Program-made: the position numbers and the translations under genes | Notes under the pieces: model-generated | The model's database searches: none | What the model saw: the letters and a program-made list of their open reading frames with translations, nothing else | Told to the model about the DNA's origin: nothing | Part shown: piece by piece, positions 45,181 to 53,350 of the stretch | Numbering within the stretch: position 1 is the first letter of the stretch | How the letters are laid out: each line of letters begins with the position of its first letter | DNA from: Lentibacillus lipolyticus | GTDB taxonomy: Bacteria > Bacillota > Bacilli > Bacillales > Amphibacillaceae | Assembly (NCBI GenBank): GCA_004145795.1 | Contig: SEIO01000008.1 | Coordinates: forward strand, 1 to 64,000 | Direction of reading: 5' to 3' | Length of the DNA stretch: 64,000 nt

Positions 45181-46443
45181 GTGGTAGAACAAAGGAACAG
45201 TCTCTTTGAAGGTGCTTTCGGCAGATTTGTGCTTCCCGGTATCATTATTCAATCAACATTAATTGGCGGCGGCTATGCAACTGGTCGTGAAGTGGTTTCT
45301 TACGGCGCAAAGTTCGGGGCAATGGGCTGGATTGCCGGTTTGACGATTATATTCGGATTTGGGCTGATGGCATTTTTGATGTTCGAGATTGCGCGCCGAT
45401 TCCGGGCCTATGACTACCGCAGTTTGGTGAAGCAATTTCTGGGGCCGTTCTGGTTTTTATACGATATCATTTACTTTTTGCTGGCAATCCTGATTATCTC
45501 CATTGTGATTGCAGCAACCGGGTCGATCCTGGAAAGTACACTGGGATTGAACTACTGGATTGGAGTTGGAATTATTGCAGTTTTGGCTGGAATTCTTAAC
45601 TTTTATGGAACAAGCTTGATTGAGCGGTTTAAAACGTTTGGTACAACGGCATTGGTTCTGGCGTATATTCTATTTGCGGTTTTGGTGATCTCCAGTTCGT
45701 GGGGCGAAATTACGAATGTTTTTGCGACAGGCAATACAAGCTTTGCCGGGGACTTTACCGTTTGGTCCATTATAGGAGCAGGAATTATTTATGTCGGTTA
45801 TAATCTGGCCGTTTACCCGGCTGCACTGTTCACGGTGAAGCGGCAAAAATCAATGAAAGATACGCTTATCGGTGGTGCGATTGCTGGTGTTCTTATGACC
45901 ATTCCATGGTTTTTGACGTATTTTGCATTGATGGGCTTTTATCCAAATGAATCGGTTTTAACAGCGGATGTACCATGGCTGCAAATGCTGGATGGATATG
46001 GCTTGTGGATCGGGATCATTTTTGGAATTGTCGTGGGCTGGACGCTAATTGAAACGGCAACAGGGATGATTCATGCTTTCCTTGACCGTGTAAACCATAA
46101 CCTTGAAGAAATAGGCAAGGAACCGATGTCGAAACGGACAAATGGACTGGTGGCTATTATCGCATTGGTATTGTCTGCCGTTCTATCTAATGTGGGCATA
46201 GGCGGTCTTGTCTCAACAGGATATACGATTCTTGGGTATGCGATGCTGATTGTTTACGGTGTTCCGATATTGATTATCGGCTCATACAAGATTATCAAGG
46301 GTGTCAAAAGTGAACAAAAGCTCGAAAATGAGTGCATGATGAAAATAAACAGCTTCCGCTTGGCCTGCCCAGCTGTATGTTTGGGGGACATATATCCGGG
46401 CCATTCATGTCATCGCAGTTACATTATTTGCTCGCAACCATGA
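45181..46443 (+). CDS. YkvI-like multi-pass membrane protein
   Basis: 420 residues from GTG 45181 with AAAGGGG upstream. About 10 helices; segments LIGGGYATGREVVSYGAKFG and VWSIIGAGIIYVGYNLAVYPAALF match the YkvI family, distantly related to amino-acid/Na+ transporters. Homologues, as I recall them, end near residue 380. Here about 38 extra residues follow, rich in Cys (ECMMKINSFRLACPAVC), and may be translated non-coding DNA after loss of the natural stop. Probably a transporter of unknown substrate; its position suggests a link to the catabolic genes upstream. Confidence 0.8.
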   Translation: MVEQRNSLFEGAFGRFVLPGIIIQSTLIGGGYATGREVVSYGAKFGAMGWIAGLTIIFGFGLMAFLMFEIARRFRAYDYRSLVKQFLGPFWFLYDIIYFLLAILIISIVIAATGSILESTLGLNYWIGVGIIAVLAGILNFYGTSLIERFKTFGTTALVLAYILFAVLVISSSWGEITNVFATGNTSFAGDFTVWSIIGAGIIYVGYNLAVYPAALFTVKRQKSMKDTLIGGAIAGVLMTIPWFLTYFALMGFYPNESVLTADVPWLQMLDGYGLWIGIIFGIVVGWTLIETATGMIHAFLDRVNHNLEEIGKEPMSKRTNGLVAIIALVLSAVLSNVGIGGLVSTGYTILGYAMLIVYGVPILIIGSYKIIKGVKSEQKLENECMMKINSFRLACPAVCLGDIYPGHSCHRSYIICSQP

Positions 46444-46451
46444 GCCCGTTG

Positions 46452-47348
46452 TTAAACGGATGGCATAAGGTCATCTTTGGCAGCTGGGTCTTTGGGTTGT
46501 TCGAGAAACTGCTGTAATGGCTCGAAATTTTTTTCGGCCTCCTGATAACCTTGCTTATACAAAATTTCCAGCTTATTACTATTTTTTTCTATCCGGCTGA
46601 CTGCTAGTGGTTCCTCCGGCTGTATAATAAACACTTCGTTGCGCTGTTCCATTTGAAGCAGCTTCTGCATTGTATCGTTATAGCGCAAATGGCGGTTTCG
46701 CAGCAGTTTGATGAGTTCGGGTTTGTCTTTGAAATAATGTTTGAAGAACCAGTTCAGTTTGGTAGCCTTTTTCCTGTAGCCTTTATTTCGTGTTAAGACA
46801 ACGACATACTTCTTCAATCCCTGATCGAGCAGTGGCTGGATTGGTATCGGATCGGAAACGCCGCCGTCCATTAATTGTTTGCCCTGATAATCGATGCTTG
46901 GTGCGAGCACCGGCAAGGAACAGGAGGCGCGAATAACCTGAAGCAAATCGTATTTGTCGATAAACGTATCGAGGAAATGAGGGTGTCCCGTGTTTATATC
47001 GGTTGTACCGACAATGAACCTGGTATTCGCTTGCAAAAATGATGAAAAATTAATAGGGATCTGTTCATTGGCAAGCTTTTCGAAAATAAGGTCCATGCTG
47101 AATAGTTCTCTTCGCTGTAACATGCGTTTAAATGAAATGACGTCTGGGTTCTTCCCCAGTGCATGAAGCAGCTGGTAATTTCGTTCGCGTTGTTTAGCAA
47201 CAAAGGAACTTCCGATAAGCGCACCGGCTGATGCAGTTGCAACAAATGGGAATTCCAGTTTTCGATCCAAAAAATAGTCAAGAACACCAATCGTAAATGC
47301 ACATCTCATGCCTCCGCCTTCCAACATAAGGCCTGCACTGTCTTCCAA
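46452..47348 (-). CDS. Patatin-like phospholipase family protein
   Basis: 298 residues. The oxyanion-hole motif is LEGGGMRCAF; the nucleophile Ser is in ATASAGALIGSS, where the usual GxSxG reads AxSxG-like (T-A-S-A-G), and the dyad Asp is in LMDGGVSDPIPI. It would hydrolyse lipid acyl esters in the cytosol, as in YjjU-like proteins. TTG 47348 has AAGGAAGTG upstream. It converges on the YkvI-like gene with an 8-base gap and is divergent from the acyl-CoA synthetase gene. Confidence 0.87.
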   Translation of the reverse strand: MEDSAGLMLEGGGMRCAFTIGVLDYFLDRKLEFPFVATASAGALIGSSFVAKQRERNYQLLHALGKNPDVISFKRMLQRRELFSMDLIFEKLANEQIPINFSSFLQANTRFIVGTTDINTGHPHFLDTFIDKYDLLQVIRASCSLPVLAPSIDYQGKQLMDGGVSDPIPIQPLLDQGLKKYVVVLTRNKGYRKKATKLNWFFKHYFKDKPELIKLLRNRHLRYNDTMQKLLQMEQRNEVFIIQPEEPLAVSRIEKNSNKLEILYKQGYQEAEKNFEPLQQFLEQPKDPAAKDDLMPSV

Positions 47349-47474
47349 TTTAACGACACTTCCTTTTTCTCAGATAGGAACCATTATAGCAGGGCACTCG
47401 AAGGCGAAACAATGTATTGAACTTAAAAAGGTAATCTGTGTATTTTTTCTTTTTTGAATATTTTGTCAAAACCA

Positions 47475-47504
47475 TTGCAAGTGCATGCATAATTTTTGTA
47501 CAAT
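47475..47504 (+). promoter_or_regulatory. Promoter of the acyl-CoA synthetase gene
   Basis: TTGCAA (47475-47480), an 18-base spacer and TACAAT (47499-47504). About 40 bases separate it from the start codon. A palindrome GTGCATGCAT lies in the spacer. Confidence 0.5.
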
Positions 47505-47545
47505 ATAGAATATATACAAGATTCCCTAAAACAAAAAGGAGTTGG

Positions 47546-49144
47546 ATGCTGATGTTTTCACCATTAACCCCACTGGACTGGAAACGCCGTGCGGTAAAAT
47601 ATTATCCGGAAAAAATAGCTGTCATTGATGAAGATAAACAGTTTACGTACAAGGAATTCGGGGAACGGACAGATCGGCTGGCGGTTGCTTTGCATGAGAC
47701 GGGCGTCGGCAGGGGGGACCATGTTGCCGTAATGCTGCCGAACACGCATTATATGCTGGAATGTTTTTATGGCATTTGCCAGCTAGGTGCGGCGATGGTA
47801 CCACTCAATTATCGTCTGAAAGCAGAAGACTTGGAATATATTATCCGTCACAGTGACGCCAAAATGCTGATTGTGGATGAAGAATTTAGTGGTCCTATCG
47901 AGGAAATTGTGGACAATCTTACTTTGGAACAGATTGTGATAGTTTCTGTGGACGGGCATGAAACGTCGTTAAAAGGGGTGGACTATGAGGCGTTTATCGA
48001 GCACGTTCCAGAAAATGCAGCACCACCCCAAGTGGAAATCGATGAAAACCAGCTGCTGACTTTAAATTATACGAGTGGGACCACATCGAATCCGAAGGGT
48101 GTCATGCTGTCCCATCGCGCCAATTATTTGAACGCGGCGAATTTTATGTATCATTTGAACGTCCGTCATGACGATGTTTATCTGCATACATTGCCAATGT
48201 TCCATGCAAATGGCTGGGGCGGTGTTTGGGCTATTACAGCAGCAGGAGGCACGCATGTATGCTTGCGCAAAGTAGATCCGCCGCATATTCTCGATTTGTT
48301 TGAGGATAAACATATATCGCTGTTATGTGGTGCGCCGACCGTTGTCAATATGCTGGTGAACGAGCCTAAAGCGAAAGATACGACAATCAGTACCAGTCCG
48401 CGCATGGCAACTGCCGGAGCACCTCCAGCAGCAGCGCTTATTCAGAAAGCGCAGGATTTACTTGGGTTAAATATGATTCATGTTTACGGGCTGACGGAAA
48501 CAGCACCATTCATTCTTTACTGTGAGTGGAAAAATGAATTCGATTTCAAATCAGCCGATGATCAGGCAACCATCAAGGCGAGACAAGGGATTGAGCTCGC
48601 TTTTAATGGCGAAACAAAAGTTGTTCATGCCGATGGGGAAGAAGTTGCCTGGGATGGAAAAGAATTGGGTGAAATTATTACCCGCGGGAATGTTGTCATG
48701 GAGGGGTATTACAAGGACACGGAAAAGACTGCTGCAGCCATTAAGGATGGATGGTTCCACACCGGGGACCTGGCAGTAACGCATCCGGATGGGTATATCG
48801 AAATCCGCGACCGTGCGAAGGATCTGATTATTTCCGGCGGTGAAAATATTTCTTCCACCGAGGTTGAGGGCGTTCTGTTTAAGCACCCGGACGTTGTGGA
48901 AGCAGCTGTTATTTCCATCCCACATGAAAAATGGGGGGAGGTGCCGAAAGCGATTATTGTGCTGAACGATGAATCAGATGTGACGGAAGACGGAATCATT
49001 GATTATTGTCGCTCGAATATGGCGCATTTTAAAGCACCTAAGGCGGTTGAATTTGTGGATTCGCTTCCGAAAACGGCTACAGGTAAATTACAAAAATTCC
49101 GATTGCGGGAAATGCACTGGGACGGACCGAAAAAAGTGAACTAG
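47546..49144 (+). CDS. Long-chain-fatty-acid-CoA ligase (AMP-binding)
   Basis: 532 residues of the acyl-adenylate-forming superfamily. It activates an acid to acyl-AMP and then acyl-CoA. The P-loop-like motif is LNYTSGTTSNPKGVMLSH; VYGLTETAPF, GWFHTGDLAVTHPDGYIEIRDRAKDLIISGGENIS and the late PKTATGKLQKF (catalytic Lys) are all present. AAAAAGGAG precedes ATG 47546; the ATG at 47552 is an equal alternative. Chain length is unknown. A family III CoA-transferase follows 43 bases downstream, so an acid-activation unit for fatty or branched acids is likely. Confidence 0.92.
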   Translation: MLMFSPLTPLDWKRRAVKYYPEKIAVIDEDKQFTYKEFGERTDRLAVALHETGVGRGDHVAVMLPNTHYMLECFYGICQLGAAMVPLNYRLKAEDLEYIIRHSDAKMLIVDEEFSGPIEEIVDNLTLEQIVIVSVDGHETSLKGVDYEAFIEHVPENAAPPQVEIDENQLLTLNYTSGTTSNPKGVMLSHRANYLNAANFMYHLNVRHDDVYLHTLPMFHANGWGGVWAITAAGGTHVCLRKVDPPHILDLFEDKHISLLCGAPTVVNMLVNEPKAKDTTISTSPRMATAGAPPAAALIQKAQDLLGLNMIHVYGLTETAPFILYCEWKNEFDFKSADDQATIKARQGIELAFNGETKVVHADGEEVAWDGKELGEIITRGNVVMEGYYKDTEKTAAAIKDGWFHTGDLAVTHPDGYIEIRDRAKDLIISGGENISSTEVEGVLFKHPDVVEAAVISIPHEKWGEVPKAIIVLNDESDVTEDGIIDYCRSNMAHFKAPKAVEFVDSLPKTATGKLQKFRLREMHWDGPKKVN

Positions 49145-49187
49145 AACGGAAATCAAGAGAGACAACATAGGCAGAGGGGGGAGCGTT

Positions 49188-50318
49188 TTGCCGCTTACAT
49201 CTGTTCGTGTTCTGGATTTAACTCGGCTGCTTCCAGGGCCATACTGTACGATGCTGCTGGCCGATTTCGGGGCGGAAGTAATCAAGGTGGAGGACCCGGC
49301 GGTTGGCGATTATGCCAGGTATTTTGAACCCAAAGTGGATGAAGATAGCGCGATGTTTCATTCGCTCAATCGAAATAAGAAAAGCGTCTGTCTTGATTTA
49401 AAATCGGCAGAAGGAAAAGACGAATTTTTGCGGATGGCTCTTGATGCGGATGTGGTCGTTGAATCATTCCGCCCGGGTGTCATGGAGCGGCTGGGGATTG
49501 GCTATGAGAAACTGAAACAGGTTAATCCCCGCCTCATTTATTGTGCGGTCACCGGTTACGGCCAAACCGGACCATATGCAAACGAGCCGGGTCACGACAT
49601 TAACTATTTAAGTCTTGCCGGTTTACTTCATTTAATGGGCGAAAGAAATGGAAAACCGGTTGTCCCCGCAGCGCAAATAGCTGATATTGGCGGCGGAGCT
49701 CTTCCGGCCGCTGTTGGCATCCTGCTGGCTTTATTGGAACGGAAAGAATCCGGTAAGGGGCAGTTTGTCGATATTTCTATGCTGGACGGGGTCCTGTCGT
49801 GGCTGCAGACACTGCTTCCCGGTTATTTGTCCGGTGGGAGTGTGCCGGAAAGGGGCCAACAAATGCTGGACGGCGGCAAAGCCTGTTATGCCGTTTACGA
49901 AACAAAGGATAAACGTTTCCTCGCGGTCGGCGCACTTGAAGCAAAGTTCTGGAAAGCTTTTTGTCATGTGATTGGCCGGGATGACTTCATTCCATTGCTG
50001 GAAGTGCCATTGCATGAACAATACCGCTTAAAATATGAGATACAGTCCATTATTTACGGGAAGACGCAAGTTGAGTGGCTCGAATTATTTTCGGAAGCAG
50101 ACGCTTGTGTATCGCCAGTACTGACATTTGATGAGATGGTTCAGCACCCGCAAGTGGTCGCACGTGAGATGATACAGACGTTGAAACACTCGTCATCAGG
50201 CACTGTTAATCAGATCGGAGTACCGATCAAATTATCCGAAACGCCTGGCAGGATTTGTACGGAAGCTCCAAAATTGGGTGCGCATACAGACGAATGGAAG
50301 AAGAACAAGCGTATGTAA
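49188..50318 (+). CDS. CaiB/BaiF family III CoA-transferase
   Basis: 376 residues. Recognised by VRVLDLTRLLPGPYCTMLLADFGAEVIKVEDP at the N-terminus, NRNKKSVCLDLKSAEGK, VTGYGQTGPYANEPGHDINYLSLAG (with the catalytic Asp) and VDISMLDGVLSWL. The family moves CoA between acids or racemises 2-methylacyl-CoA. The TTG at 49188 has GAGGGGGGAG upstream. Co-transcription with the acyl-CoA ligase suggests 2-methylacyl-CoA racemase or transferase duty in branched fatty-acid use; this is inferred. Confidence 0.9.
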   Translation: MPLTSVRVLDLTRLLPGPYCTMLLADFGAEVIKVEDPAVGDYARYFEPKVDEDSAMFHSLNRNKKSVCLDLKSAEGKDEFLRMALDADVVVESFRPGVMERLGIGYEKLKQVNPRLIYCAVTGYGQTGPYANEPGHDINYLSLAGLLHLMGERNGKPVVPAAQIADIGGGALPAAVGILLALLERKESGKGQFVDISMLDGVLSWLQTLLPGYLSGGSVPERGQQMLDGGKACYAVYETKDKRFLAVGALEAKFWKAFCHVIGRDDFIPLLEVPLHEQYRLKYEIQSIIYGKTQVEWLELFSEADACVSPVLTFDEMVQHPQVVAREMIQTLKHSSSGTVNQIGVPIKLSETPGRICTEAPKLGAHTDEWKKNKRM

Positions 50319-50349
50319 TTGTCTTGATTGAAGATCAAATGGACAAAAT

Positions 50350-50377
50350 AAAGCAGCCTTCTTATCAGGCTGCTTAA
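50350..50377 (-). terminator. Terminator of the sdhB-like gene
   Basis: AAGCAGCC and GGCTGCTT form an 8-bp stem at the very end of the minus-strand gene. On the minus strand TTATTTTGTCC follows, so it acts mainly leftward. Confidence 0.65.
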
Positions 50378-51147
50378 TAGTTGTCACTACCAAAAAAGCT
50401 CCGGAACGCCTGCAGAGTAGCTTCCCGGTTGACCGCGGCGATGGATGTGGTCAGTGGGAGGCCTTTCGGACAGACCTGGACACAATTTTGGGAGTTACCG
50501 CACCCTTGCAGCCCGCCATCCTCCATAAATGCTTCTATTCGTTCTCCTTTATTCATTTCACCGGTTGGGTGCGCATTCTTCAAGCGTACCTGAGGAAAAA
50601 CAAACGGTCCCAAAAACTCACTTTTATCGTTGACATTTGGACATGCTTCGAGACACACCCCACAGGTAAAACATTTGGATAGTTCATAGGCCATCACACG
50701 CTTATTCTCATTCATGCGCGGGCCAGGGCCGATATCGTACGTACCGTCAATTGGAATCCACGCCTTGACCTGTTTGAGCGAATCAAACATGCTGTCTCTG
50801 TCAATGATTAGATCGCGAACAACCGGGAATGTACGCATTGGCTGTATTCGGACAGGCTGTTCCAATTCATCAATTAATGTGGAACAAGCCTGGCGCGGCA
50901 CGTCGTTGATCACCATGGAACATATGCCGCACACTTCTTCCAAACAGCTCATTTCCCATTGGACGGGCGTCGTTTCCTCACCGTTTTTGTTTACCGGATT
51001 TTCCCTGATAGACATCAGGGCCGAAATGACGTTCATATTTGGTCGGTAAGGTATTCTAAATTCTTCCTTGTAAGCTTTTGATTCAGGATCATGTTGCCGT
51101 TCAATAATCAGATGAATGGTCTCCGTTTTTTCCTTTGTCGCTGCCAT
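50374..51147 (-). CDS. sdhB: Succinate dehydrogenase iron-sulfur subunit, orphan
   Basis: 257 residues, closely like Bacillus SdhB throughout. The N-terminal [2Fe-2S] domain has CLEEVCGICSMVIN and a later Cys (RQACSTLIDELEQPVRI). The C-terminal domain has CFTCGVCLEACPN and CGNSQNCVQVCPKG for the [4Fe-4S] and [3Fe-4S] centres. It links the flavoprotein SdhA to the membrane quinone site. Start ATG 51147 (MAATKEKTETI) has GGAAGGTG upstream. No sdhC or sdhA lies on either side, unlike the usual sdhCAB operon; a second copy elsewhere is probable. Confidence 0.92.
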   Translation of the reverse strand: MAATKEKTETIHLIIERQHDPESKAYKEEFRIPYRPNMNVISALMSIRENPVNKNGEETTPVQWEMSCLEEVCGICSMVINDVPRQACSTLIDELEQPVRIQPMRTFPVVRDLIIDRDSMFDSLKQVKAWIPIDGTYDIGPGPRMNENKRVMAYELSKCFTCGVCLEACPNVNDKSEFLGPFVFPQVRLKNAHPTGEMNKGERIEAFMEDGGLQGCGNSQNCVQVCPKGLPLTTSIAAVNREATLQAFRSFFGSDNY

Positions 51148-51375
51148 CTGTTTCACCTTCCTGTCCAGTTTTCCGCCGCGGTTTTCATTCATGAGTCTGT
51201 CCATAGTATTGGAAAGAATGCTTATTCTATACAACCCGGAAACAAAATGGGAAACGCTGTGAATGACATAGCACTTACTTCTTTTGGTGTATGGCTGTTC
51301 TGTTTCGAGCTTTATATGGTATGCTGGCAATAGGTTATTTTTCCTATATAATTACTGGGGAAAGGGTGTGGTAGT

Positions 51376-52074
51376 TTGAAACGAGCAGGTATTGTCGGCG
51401 GATTGGGTCCGGAATCCACGGTTGATTATTATCAGTCATTCATTCAGAAATACCAAGAACGGATGAACAGCAAGCAGACACTTCCGGAACTTTTTATCAA
51501 CAGTATCAATATGTACAATATTTTCCATTATATCAGTGAGGACAGGCTGGATGATTTAGCTGACTATGTCGGTGGGGCAGCACAACAGTTGGAAGCAGTC
51601 GGTGCGGATTTTGCTATTGTTGCTGCGAATACACCGCATATTGTGTTTGACGAGATTCGGAAAAAAGTAAACGTCCCGATGATTAGTATTGTGGAAGCGA
51701 CATTAGACAAGGCAAACGAACTGGGGCTGGAGCGTTTGGGACTGCTTGGGACCAAATTTACGATGGAGCATGATTTTTTCAAACAACCATTTATATCGGC
51801 AAATAAAAAGATCGTTGTGCCAAGTGAAGACGAGCAACAGCTGCTGCACCAAAAAATTGTCGATGAACTGGAAAATGGTATTGTAAAAGAGGAAACGAAA
51901 GAAATTTTCCTCCGGATTACAAACCAGATGATCGAGGAAGAACAGCTGGACGGCTTTATTCTGGGCTGTACGGAACTCCCGATGATCCTAGGCGAAGACG
52001 ACGTTGACATTGCGCTATTAAACACTACCGACATCCACGTCGACAAAATGATCGAAACAGTATTTTCAGACTAA
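51376..52074 (+). CDS. Aspartate/glutamate racemase family protein
   Basis: 232 residues of the Asp/Glu racemase superfamily (RacX/YgeA type): GIVGGLGPESTVDYY at the start, IVAANTPHIVFDEI and LGLLGTKFTM. One catalytic Cys is present (C198 in ILGCTELPMI), but the first one, normally CNT, is replaced (A84-N-T). Related members with only one Cys are known and show restricted activity. Start TTG 51376 behind a GGGTGTGG stretch; the ribosome site is weak. The product may isomerise D-amino acids; substrate unknown. Single gene. Confidence 0.85.
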   Translation: MKRAGIVGGLGPESTVDYYQSFIQKYQERMNSKQTLPELFINSINMYNIFHYISEDRLDDLADYVGGAAQQLEAVGADFAIVAANTPHIVFDEIRKKVNVPMISIVEATLDKANELGLERLGLLGTKFTMEHDFFKQPFISANKKIVVPSEDEQQLLHQKIVDELENGIVKEETKEIFLRITNQMIEEEQLDGFILGCTELPMILGEDDVDIALLNTTDIHVDKMIETVFSD

Positions 52075-52101
52075 GGGACTAGGGAATAGGATCCTTGTCC
52101 C
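52075..52101. repeat. GGGAC...GTCCC hairpin after the racemase gene
   Basis: GGGAC at 52075-52079 and GTCCC at 52097-52101 with an inner TAGGGAATAGGATCC. It belongs to the same loose family as those at 30952 and 53245 and separates two convergent genes. Confidence 0.4.
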
Positions 52102-52114
52102 AATCAGCCCGCAT

Positions 52115-53158
52115 TCATTCCATGTTCACAAATGGTGACGCATGCGCGAGTTCGCCTTTGATTCGTTTTACATTGATTTTTTCCCCGTGCAGCCACTTTG
52201 CAAAATCCAAAATAACTGGCTTCCGGTCGGCACCAATGGCAAACCACGCTTTCATCTGATTCGGAAAATAGGCGGCCGTATGCAGCGTGCCGGCCGACGC
52301 GTCATACTTACCAGAAAAAATGTCTTTGTCCGAATCGTTCATTACCCGGAAAGCCTGATAGACATCTGTTGTGTGTTGCTGCTTTTCCTGTATGGTTTCC
52401 TCCCGGCGGCGTGAGTCTTCCTGGCGGTAACGGTTTTCCGCATCCAGCAGATGAAAATGGTTGGTGCAAACATTGGATTTCCTCGTTGCAACCTCCCTTG
52501 GTGAAGCTTCCACGACGTACGATTCCCCATCCCGGTCTAACAGAACATAACTGAATGAATGGCGGTGCGGGATTTTTTTCAAAAGCGCGATAGCCTCATG
52601 GACATTTGCACACGTTCCCAGTATCATGCGTCCAACCATATTGCACAGGAAACCATCACTGGATTGCTTGCGATGGGTGAAGTTGTAGCCCATCACAAGG
52701 CCTTTTTCATTCATCCCATCAACTCGGCCGGTGATTTGCATGGACGGGCCAATTGTGGCATATCCCTGATCAGTCGGCTGAAATAGCATGTATCGCCCTT
52801 CGTAGGAAGCCGGATGGCTGTCATAATTGCGGATCATGTAATCAGCAGTAGTGAAAATCGAGCAGCCGCTTCGGCCATACTCCAGATAATACCCGCCAAA
52901 TTCCCGGATAGCATCTTCCGTTGTCATGTGTAGGGCGTCACGGAGGCCAAGGAGCTCATCCCAAATGGCTGGAGCAAATTGTATAATCGCTTCCTTAACG
53001 GTCTTCGGGTCAATCAGGAAATGACGATCTTTTTTCGGCCCCCATTGTTTTTGACGATTTGGCAGGATAGGGGAGTGCTTAAGCATCTCACCTTGCATAT
53101 AGCCAAATTCATAATGGGTTCCTCTATATTGGATAACGTCGCTGTAGACCTGTTTCAT
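52115..53158 (-). CDS. C45-family autoproteolytic acyltransferase/hydrolase
   Basis: 347 residues of the Ntn-hydrolase family related to acyl-CoA:6-aminopenicillanate acyltransferase. Maturation normally cleaves before a Cys that becomes the N-terminal nucleophile; here C99 in YGRSGCSIF. Later marks are MIRNYDSHPASYEGRYM, GRVDGMNEKGLVMGYNF and KIPHRHSFSYVLLDRDGESYVVEASP. ATG 53158 (MKQVYSD) is preferred, since AGAGGT then has normal spacing. No membrane or signal segment. Substrates (amides, N-acyl amino acids) are unknown; single gene. Confidence 0.85.
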   Translation of the reverse strand: MKQVYSDVIQYRGTHYEFGYMQGEMLKHSPILPNRQKQWGPKKDRHFLIDPKTVKEAIIQFAPAIWDELLGLRDALHMTTEDAIREFGGYYLEYGRSGCSIFTTADYMIRNYDSHPASYEGRYMLFQPTDQGYATIGPSMQITGRVDGMNEKGLVMGYNFTHRKQSSDGFLCNMVGRMILGTCANVHEAIALLKKIPHRHSFSYVLLDRDGESYVVEASPREVATRKSNVCTNHFHLLDAENRYRQEDSRRREETIQEKQQHTTDVYQAFRVMNDSDKDIFSGKYDASAGTLHTAAYFPNQMKAWFAIGADRKPVILDFAKWLHGEKINVKRIKGELAHASPFVNME

Positions 53159-53244
53159 AGATGTCATACCTCTTTCTGTTTTATCTAAGGCCAGTGTACG
53201 TCATTTGTCACCCAATGGAAAACTGTCTGCATTGACAGACGGAC

Positions 53245-53263
53245 GGGACGGTGAACCTGTCCC
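53245..53263. repeat. GGGACGGTGAACCTGTCCC small hairpin
   Basis: GGGAC and GTCCC arms with an inner GGT-GA-ACC. A compact near-palindrome between the divergent C45 and BCCT genes, common (from memory) in Firmicute intergenic DNA. Confidence 0.45.
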
Positions 53264-53350
53264 CGCGGTTCAAGTTGTATAGTTTGGCTCCTATTTGAAA
53301 AACTAAATGCAGGATTCGTTGAATTTATCGTGGTAGGAGGTTTGTGTGAG

